Positions 63,401-64,000 of a DNA stretch of 64,000 nucleotides are shown piece after piece. Each line of letters begins with the position of its first letter. The stretch's first letter is position 1. The stretch is from Magnolia sinica (Eukaryota > Streptophyta > Magnoliopsida > Magnoliales > Magnoliaceae), in NCBI RefSeq assembly GCF_029962835.1, contig NC_080577.1, positions 248,001-312,000 of the forward strand, written 5' to 3'. Under the pieces are notes generated by a model. The model was not told where the DNA came from. It made no database searches and was given only the letters and a program-made list of their open reading frames with translations. A program made the position numbers and the translations under genes.

Positions 63401-63914
63401 ATGGAACTACAGCCATGAATTTCAATGACCCAATGGTCAAGCTCCCGTGGAAGATAGTCTGGACAATATTGAGGGTGCATGAATCGACAATGACAATAGA
63501 ACATTTTGAGGTCCTTCTGAAATGTGCTTCTTTGTCAGTTGCAGTCTCATTTTGAAGGTAGCCAGGGTTCACAATCTCGGCAGTTTCAACTGAACCGGAG
63601 TTTGATGCTTGCATAGCATCAGAAAAATTGCAAGCAATGCAAACATATCGCCTGGACAAAGGCAAGGATGACAGGAGAGATGGGGTACCTACCCATGGAG
63701 GCAATTTTCTTCTACGCCTACAATGGCCGCTACCTCTGCTCCAAATGCATAACACACCATCAGTACAAGCACTCATTAGTGCAGCAGAACCAGATGAGGT
63801 CGAGCTTACATTACTTGAGCTCTCTTTCTGTCCATGGCTAATGATCGGGATGCAAATTTCTAGACCTACTATGGGAGTGGCATGACCACACAGCATTGCC
63901 ATTGGCCAAATTTC
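11464..63914 (-). CDS. WD40-repeat protein, WDR7/Rabconnectin-3-beta type (5'-partial, 8 exons)
   Basis: Join on the minus strand: 61095-63914, 60909-61012, 46892-46961, 35126-35935, 28434-28636, 27617-27740, 19000-19206, 11464-11607. All junctions are GT..AG and keep phase, giving 1493 residues plus stop. WD40 repeats are visible at residues 1-80 (LCGHATPI, DGVLCIWS), about 530-700 (GHTGAVLCL, SDCTIRIWDMD, LYLWDVKTG) and near 1370-1430. The middle, 1000-1340, is helical and HEAT-like (DPSEHVRMAARSLF). The protein ends in LGTFQL. Order and sequence follow plant AT4G11270-type proteins, relatives of animal WDR7. Rabconnectin-3 binds and regulates the V-ATPase in animals; that role in plants is inference. 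The start codon is in an exon beyond 64000: the in-frame ATG at 63900-63902 is internal, because EIWP precedes it in the exon. Every intron except the 82-bp and 693-bp ones holds recognisable transposons. Confidence 0.93.
12350..12540. repeat. GA microsatellite followed by a tandem array of TGCTGCATTAAATATCG units
   Basis: GA dinucleotides run from 12350 to 12392. They are followed by four diverged copies of a unit containing GCTGCATTAAATATCGTG and GGATTGAACTT, with spacing of about 31 to 46 bp. The unit is the RTE sequence around the motif 'gggattgaactt', amplified in place. Confidence 0.8.
12734..12866 (+). mobile_element. tRNA-derived SINE with target-site duplication
   Basis: A Pol III-type head: A box TGGTTCAGTGGTAGA (12745-12759) and B box-like GGATTGAGCGC (about 12788). 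A GT-rich body follows and then a poly-A tail (12850-12865). The RTE host site is duplicated: AGAAACATATGATAGG at 12718-12733 and AGAAAGCATATGATAGG at 12867-12883. A second copy is inverted at 20446-20587. Confidence 0.78.
14357..14706 (-). repeat. Short LTR-like repeat (TAATGCAGGGG...TTGCATCA family), copy 1
   Basis: Inserted in the copia RT. The flanks GTATC (14352-14356) and GTTTC (14707-14711) are a 5-bp duplication with one mismatch. Removing the insert restores the conserved copia reading DYIETFSPV. Read on the minus strand it starts TAATGGAGGGG and ends TTGCATCA. It contains two diverged copies of a unit with the tRNA B-box-like core TTCAAGACTCC. It has no coding capacity. Five-bp duplications suit an LTR or TRIM-type element, but the family is not one I can name. 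Confidence 0.7.
15033..16854. mobile_element. Inverted-repeat element with perfect 8-bp target-site duplication
   Basis: Termini CAAGGTATCCCGTATC (left) and, reversed from the right, CAAGGTGTCCCGTATC. The flanks ATTAGTAC at 15025-15032 and 16855-16862 are identical. Both ends carry palindromic units built from CGTATCGG and CGTAACGGCC. The 8-bp duplication suggests hAT. It has no transposase. Inside are a foldback segment (15777-16208) and a GA/GAA-rich tract (16573-16690). Flanking copia sequence continues across the insertion, giving relative age. Confidence 0.85.
15777..16208. repeat. Foldback segment with GGGCCCCACC ends
   Basis: The left arm reads GGGCCCCACCCGTGATG then CACCGTCCATCCATTTTGCC. 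The right arm holds the same words on the opposite strand (GGGCCCCACCATGATG, GTCGTCCATCCATTTTGCC). The arms could pair over roughly 150-200 bp each. A related partial unit follows at 16210-16430. This looks like an older inverted-repeat element captured inside the 15033-16854 element. Confidence 0.65.
18301..18999. other. Intron sequence, no gene recognised
   Basis: Includes a T/C-rich tract at 18569-18627. The upper end of the copia LTR probably falls somewhere in 18300-18500, but I could not locate it. Confidence 0.4.
19000..19206 (-). CDS. WD40 gene, exon 8
   Basis: 207 bp, 69 codons: GLVAFSEHGLMIRWWSLGTG, then WWEKLSRN and PVQCTKLIFVPPWEGFSPNS, ending DSPNVSP. It completes the C-terminal WD repeat. 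Acceptor AG is at 19207-19208 and donor GT at 18998-18999. Confidence 0.95.
19357..19605 (+). mobile_element. 5'-truncated L1 LINE (249 bp) with 12-bp target-site duplication
   Basis: Encodes the extreme C-terminus of an L1 ORF2 (WCLW-ERNDWCFRN, FKVMEWAS, with stops), then a 3' UTR and a poly-A tail at 19592-19605. GTAATGTTAGTG occurs identically at 19345-19356 and 19606-19617, proving target-primed insertion. The target was the first bases of the LTR-like repeat. Confidence 0.88.
20446..20587 (-). mobile_element. tRNA-derived SINE, copy 2
   Basis: Read on the minus strand: TTAGTGGTAGACTCGAATG, then GATCATGGGTTTGAGTACC (B-box-like), a GT-rich body and an A tail (T run at 20449-20456). Same family as 12734-12866. 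A short CCATTAA direct repeat flanks it (20438-20444, 20588-20594). It sits inside the LTR-like repeat. Confidence 0.7.
21400..23540 (+). mobile_element. L1 LINE C-terminal fragment, split by a solo LTR
   Basis: After the solo LTR at 21623-22769 is removed, the frame continues from the left arm (LKVMHFV near 21600) into a zf-RVT segment (NVRFMCHNEEGSKDHLFLHC, 22833-22890). An RNase H-like segment follows (ESGVGGVLTDEHG-VIK near 23310-23360). It has many stops. It ends close to 23540, where sequence of an oppositely oriented L1 starts. Confidence 0.7.
21623..22769 (+). mobile_element. Solo LTR (gypsy type) with perfect 5-bp duplication
   Basis: Begins TGATGGGGACAAGG and ends CCTACATCA. GTTGG at 21618-21622 and 22770-22774 is identical. 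It shares the 'gaagaccccac...gcatgtgggctac' stretch with the LTRs at 38209, 42644 and 45107, so it belongs to a related chromovirus family. No internal region remains, as expected after LTR-LTR recombination. Confidence 0.87.
23541..26470 (-). mobile_element. L1 LINE, minus strand, decayed, probably split by LTR-like sequence
   Basis: Sense to the host gene. Reverse transcriptase at 26467-26039 (VEKAYDRVNWSFLDYML, GLRQSDRLSPFLFL, and IQYADD with the catalytic Asp pair). zf-RVT at 25320-24544 (GVPFKVAAFGWLVGVDGVLM, then C-MCFKDEESVDHLFIHC and LLATLWALWWERN). Sequence resembling the 3' UTR of this L1 reappears at 23545-23700, so the block 23708-24540 is probably a later insertion. No endonuclease or ORF1 is left. 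Confidence 0.8.
23708..24540 (+). repeat. LTR-like insertion, boundaries uncertain
   Basis: Starts TGATGCGAACATC, like the TGATGxGGACATC starts of the chromovirus LTRs in this window. It contains a TATA-like TATATATACG (24027-24036) followed by a leader with splice-like and CT-rich sequence. I found no clean CATCA end or target duplication, so the right limit is a guess from where L1 coding sequence resumes. Confidence 0.4.
26490..26625 (+). mobile_element. L1 3' end (5'-truncated)
   Basis: Untranslated sequence ending CTAATAAAACTTTTGTTACC and then an A run, followed by a G run at 26634-26641. It resembles the 3' ends of the other L1 copies here. No coding part is present. Confidence 0.45.
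26650..27616. other. Intron sequence, no gene recognised
   Basis: Short open frames without recognisable similarity. Exon 7 of the WD40 gene begins at its right edge on the minus strand. Confidence 0.4.
27617..27740 (-). CDS. WD40 gene, exon 7
   Basis: 124 bp encoding VTKIKVLDASGPPGLPSLLG through ISALSFSPDGE. The SALSFSPDGE motif opens the last WD repeat, which continues in the next exon 8.4 kb away. The preceding intron is only 693 bp. Confidence 0.95.
28434..28636 (-). CDS. WD40 gene, exon 6
   Basis: 203 bp encoding AVNFILQTMDHGNSVMRRAC and onward through LREVVRVFPMVALNEASTRL to IYDMQ. It ends with two bases of the serine codon that the next exon completes. Acceptor AG is at 28637-28638 and donor GT at 28432-28433. 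Confidence 0.95.
28689..28880. repeat. AC-rich low-complexity tract
   Basis: Imperfect CA/ACAC and CATG repeats of about 190 bp, 52 bp upstream (in transcript order) of exon 6. Apparent proteins in this tract are translations of the repeat. Confidence 0.85.
28881..31019. other. Intron sequence with a minus-strand L1 3' tail
   Basis: At 29655-29850 a T-rich/GA run followed by 'taattttattagaagactcgc' reads on the minus strand as an L1-like 3' end with poly-A. The rest of the interval has no recognisable domain. The sequence at 30730-31019 may be LTR-like, but I could not pair it with anything. Confidence 0.4.
31197..32108 (+). CDS. Fused gag / PR-RT linker / integrase C-terminus reading frame (303 codons)
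   Basis: An uninterrupted reading frame made of three distant parts of a chromovirus polyprotein joined in frame. Residues 1-100 are gag N-terminus (HTFDGHFDSKAFQDWLTDMD). About 105-145 is the acidic linker before RT (DLPDEFPPVRDIQHT). From about 147 it is late integrase (LPIAEFTFNSSVNKS) through the GPF module (STGPFKIIKR) to FNVEDLVAF. An upstream gag portion (31099-31187) is in the same frame, separated by a TAA at 31188-31190. No protease or polymerase motif remains. It is probably a dead fusion, though it is longer than chance would suggest for this region. Confidence 0.6.
   Translation: MRITQQETSARANPTIGEDTQSQAGGQEDRPRNGGGQGIGYGRTPVHPPREVHQDHYDPDAQLLKGVRIDAHTFDGHFDSKAFQDWLTDMDHLFESYNMYGLVARESAPEASLKLPTEAIPVVDEFRDIFSDDLPDEFPPVRDIQHTRTWDTVLPIAEFTFNSSVNKSTSLSPFEVVTGYKPRKPIDYVPISLSHRPLESTESFAHHIHSWHQEIRQKIMTSNEHYSLSVDQHKRFKEFNVRDSMIVRIRPERYPQGVIRKIYARSTGPFKIIKRNGLNTYVVDLPPSMGINSTFNVEDLVAF
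32124..32354 (+). pseudogene. Chromodomain remnant of the chromovirus
   Basis: Reads EEIEDILDYQIISISDSGFQ, then LLVKWKSRPASDNTWLTEEE and a C-terminal tail. The VKWKxxPxxxxTW core is the chromodomain found at the integrase C-terminus of plant chromoviruses, thought to steer integration toward particular chromatin. It is separated from the integrase part by an in-frame stop at 32106-32108. Confidence 0.75.
32352..33553 (+). repeat. 3' LTR of the chromovirus derivative
   Basis: Begins TGATAGGGACATC right after a polypurine tract and ends GTCCTACATCA, 1202 bp. It contains CTTATAAATAAGCACCCC (a TATA-type promoter core) near 32693-32710. It is followed by a primer-binding-site motif, which is unusual for a 3' LTR. 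Confidence 0.78.
33556..33568 (+). promoter_or_regulatory. Primer-binding-site motif for initiator tRNA-Met
   Basis: TTGGTATCAGAGC, 2 bp after the LTR end CATCA. The same LTR-PBS spacing type is seen at 39732-39750 in the complete gypsy element. No gag follows here, only the short repeat family. Confidence 0.65.
33571..33965 (+). repeat. Short LTR-like repeat (TAATGCAGGGG...TGCATCA family), copy 2, tandemly duplicated
   Basis: Two copies of a unit starting GAGGTCTCGTGTTCGAGACT lie at 33571 and 33692, a 121-bp period. The family start TAATGCAGGGG is at 33607 and its end GTCCTGCATCA at 33965. Related copies are at 14357-14706 and 48511-48771, both on the opposite strand. The GTTCGAGACTCC core resembles a tRNA B box. 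Confidence 0.7.
33966..35125. other. Intron sequence, no gene recognised
   Basis: A 120-codon frame at 34101-34463 (plus strand) has no similarity I can name. The interval separates the repeats from exon 5 of the WD40 gene. Confidence 0.4.
35126..35935 (-). CDS. WD40 gene, exon 5
   Basis: 810 bp, 270 codons, starting LLVSFWQDPSEHVRMAARSL and ending HLDK. It encodes the helical, HEAT/armadillo-like central region, including the conserved ILSWLESFEMEDWISC-GGTSQDAMASH segment. Acceptor AG is at 35936-35937 and donor GT at 35124-35125. Confidence 0.95.
36841..37495. mobile_element. Non-autonomous inverted-repeat element, hAT-like, 8-bp duplication
   Basis: Ends CAGTGTTTTAAATAG and, reversed from the right, CGGTGTTTTAAATAG. 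The flanks CTCCCAAG (36833-36840) and CTCCTAAG (37496-37503) differ at one base. The RTE copy at 690-3062 shows the unoccupied site (GCTGCTCCTAA in antisense). Both subterminal zones are full of TAGC/GCTA words (GTAGCGTAAGCTACA). No coding capacity. Confidence 0.87.
38209..39731 (+). repeat. 5' LTR of the gypsy element
   Basis: 1523 bp, TG...CA ends, CT-rich and CCCTAA-rich downstream half (about 38850-39400). It pairs along its whole length with 42644-44163. Confidence 0.9.
39889..40960 (+). pseudogene. gag of the gypsy element, broken
   Basis: A retrotransposon gag polyprotein in two main frames. First comes MNSKQLAKIINAIKAQSR and a coiled N-terminal segment. From 40170 comes the core (LNYDGRLDFKAFLNWLADMD, GQAKLFWTNVEG, LLDQWQSRHQ). 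From 40545 comes MPVTDYITKFDEYIMRC and onward, ending in a CCHC zinc knuckle (CYNC, then GYGHFAHQCP at about 40915-40958) interrupted by a TGA. There are at least one frameshift (near 40170) and two in-frame stops. It would have packaged the element's RNA. Confidence 0.85.
41478..42640 (+). pseudogene. Deleted pol of the gypsy element: linker stub, integrase C-terminus, chromodomain
   Basis: The frame at 41478-42188 carries post-protease sequence and the RT linker (DIPNELTPMQNIQHALNLVP, then NLPHNQMSP). It jumps within about 20 residues to late integrase (KKPIDFILALVSHGSSES, FRKFQVGAYVMV). After a frameshift at the GPF-type module it continues YVVDLPPYMGTKSTFNVEDL. A chromodomain follows near 42440-42570 (KWKGGPKSDNTWITEAELQ). 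The catalytic RT, RNase H and the integrase DDE core are all deleted. Confidence 0.85.
42644..44163 (+). repeat. 3' LTR of the gypsy element
   Basis: 1520 bp, colinear with the 5' LTR (38209-39731) to the terminal GCATCA, and followed by the 5-bp target duplication. Confidence 0.9.
44341..46173 (+). mobile_element. L1-type LINE 3' fragment, split by a solo LTR
   Basis: 44475-44760 reads like the end of an L1 ORF2 (ERNSRIFKDMQVSMESLIDK, then VLEWVASSKSFKDL) plus RNase H-side sequence with stops. The 3' untranslated part ends in CTCTTTT at 45106 and resumes as CTTTTCTAATTAATATAA at 46149 once the solo LTR is removed. The left limit against the RTE copy is approximate. Confidence 0.55.
45107..46148 (+). 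mobile_element. Solo LTR with perfect 5-bp duplication
   Basis: TGATGAGGACATCACG to GGTCTTGCATCA, 1042 bp, with CTTTT at 45102-45106 and 46149-46153. It shares the 'agaccccacactaggaagatgcacatgggctgc' region, in part, with the LTRs of the 38209-44163 element, but its 5' end (TTACGTACACCC) differs, so it is a related subfamily. Confidence 0.88.
46174..46652. mobile_element. Tourist/PIF-Harbinger-like MITE
   Basis: Ends GGGCCTGTTTGGAA and, reversed from the right, GGGCCTGTTTGGAA. Both ends continue into TGCATTGCATT words. The flanks TTA (46171-46173) and TCA (46653-46655) may be a 3-bp duplication with one change, the pattern of PIF/Harbinger elements. 479 bp, no coding capacity. A hAT assignment is less likely because no 8-bp duplication is seen. 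Confidence 0.7.
46892..46961 (-). CDS. WD40 gene, exon 4 (70 bp)
   Basis: A small exon isolated by introns of 13.9 kb and 11.0 kb. It completes the split serine codon and encodes ALAGFYTRNFAEKVPDIKPP then SLQ. The acceptor is TTTTTTGCAG and the donor is GTTGCA. The residues align with the family's FYTRNFAEK block, and the phase fits on both sides. It is easily missed by gene finders. Confidence 0.93.
48511..48771 (-). repeat. Short LTR-like repeat (TAATGCAGGGG...TTGCATCA family), copy 3
   Basis: 261 bp inside ORF1 of L1 A. TCATG at 48506-48510 and 48772-48776 is an exact 5-bp duplication. On the minus strand it starts TAATGCAGGGGCATTTTC and ends CCTTGCATCA. It lacks the internal tandem unit seen in the other two copies. 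Confidence 0.78.
48791..49192 (+). repeat. Tandem duplication of about 200 bp in L1 A ORF1 region
   Basis: Unit 1 48791-48990 and unit 2 48991-49192, both AGTCGGTGAAGTTGTAGCC...GTAGAAGCTGG, differing at only scattered positions and by a 2-bp length change. High similarity in an otherwise decayed element marks it as a recent event. Confidence 0.88.
49484..49531. repeat. GA microsatellite in L1 A
   Basis: Uninterrupted GA dinucleotides. A second GA tract in the same element's 3' segment is at about 60414-60454. Confidence 0.9.
52864..55354 (+). pseudogene. ORF1 of L1 B, RRM-containing nucleic-acid chaperone, broken
   Basis: The first frame (52864-53289) has an RNA-recognition motif: RNP2-like LFVKGY near residues 48-53 and RNP1-like RGFAFVQM near 88-95, preceded by basic GKWIEVRNRKR. 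This is the plant-L1 ORF1 layout. After a stop at 53287-53289 the protein continues in other frames (53359-53607, 53794-54195, 54551-55024, 55037-55354). The last includes a triplicated FVDINxQ phrase near 55110-55210. It would bind L1 RNA in cis. Confidence 0.7.
55663..59032 (+). pseudogene. ORF2 of L1 B: endonuclease, reverse transcriptase, zf-RVT, with stops and frameshifts
   Basis: Starts MNILS then TAG where family members have Trp (TGG to TAG, the change expected from cytosine methylation on the other strand), then NLRGLGSREKRG. Endonuclease motifs: YGPCKATARSRFWEEL and GGDFNV near 56075. RT in the 350-codon frame 56476-57528: NKAPGPDGFPMAFVQVFWN, IAIIPKIKG, DIEKAYNHVEWEFIDYLL. Then GDPLSPFLFLLVAEA near 57580 and LQFVDDTIIF near 57705. 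zf-RVT at 58793-59032 with PPKVAAFTWLVGRKKVL and C-LC...HLFISC. At least three frameshifts. Confidence 0.88.
60909..61012 (-). CDS. WD40 gene, exon 3
   Basis: 104 bp encoding LWRSSSEFCTMQSLAMVSLA and onward to SAAS, ending on the first two bases of a serine codon. It is separated from the large exon by an 82-bp intron, the shortest in the gene. The segment matches the family's conserved LW-SSSEFC...MVSLAQ-MISLS block. Confidence 0.93.
61095..63914 (-). CDS. WD40 gene, large exon (exon 2 by inference)
   Basis: 2820 bp, exactly 940 codons, open throughout. The acceptor AG at 63915-63916 (minus strand) precedes GAA ATT TGG CCA, and the donor GT at 61093-61094 follows ...ACA CTT GAG. It carries the N-terminal WD repeat with the conserved HCRRRRKLPPWVG patch, a second WD cluster encoded near 61.8-62.3 kb, and a serine-rich, weakly conserved stretch encoded about 61.55-61.8 kb. 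Most of the protein's length lies here. Confidence 0.95.
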
Positions 63915-64000
63915 CTGTCAAAGTTTATGGTTCGGATGTTAGTAATCAAATGTAACGATGAAGGATGGACGGACGGTGGCAAGTGCATAAAATATCAATG

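Overview
This is plant nuclear DNA. It holds one host gene I can recognise, with exons spread over more than 52 kb of the minus strand and very large introns packed with retrotransposons and short inverted-repeat transposons. The element types (L1 and RTE LINEs, chromodomain gypsy, copia, hAT-like and Tourist-like elements, tRNA-derived SINEs) together with the protein similarity point to a large-genome flowering plant. A magnoliid or other early-diverging lineage is my guess only.

Host gene: eight exons between 63914 and 11464 (minus strand) splice in phase into 1493 residues of a WD40-repeat protein of the WDR7/Rabconnectin-3-beta type (Arabidopsis AT4G11270-like). The first coding exon lies beyond the right edge. 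Introns in transcript order: at least 86 bp (runs off the window), 82 bp, 13.9 kb, 11.0 kb, 6.5 kb, 0.7 kb, 8.4 kb and 7.4 kb. The stop codon is at 11464-11466, followed by 3' flank.

Layout from left to right: 1-11.4 kb is 3' of the gene, with an RTE LINE bounded by a target-site duplication, an LTR-like repeat, and a hAT element nested in an older inverted-repeat element. Intron 11.6-19.0 kb: an RTE fragment carrying a SINE, and a copia element interrupted by a short LTR-like repeat and by a 1.8-kb inverted-repeat element. Intron 19.2-27.6 kb: an LTR-like repeat broken by an L1 and a SINE, an L1 broken by a solo LTR, and an L1 on the minus strand. Intron 28.6-35.1 kb: a deleted chromovirus with a 303-codon fused reading frame. 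Intron 35.9-46.9 kb: an RTE copy broken by a hAT-like element and by a complete but internally deleted gypsy element, then an L1 fragment broken by a solo LTR, then a Tourist-like element. Intron 47.0-60.9 kb: one L1 split by a second, near full-length L1.

No rRNA gene, functional tRNA gene, CRISPR array or bacterial operon is visible. The value of the window lies in the complete exon chain and in a nested insertion record readable from about a dozen target-site duplications. I see no new multi-gene system. The least familiar items are a short repeat family with 5-bp duplications and two chromovirus derivatives with parallel deletions.
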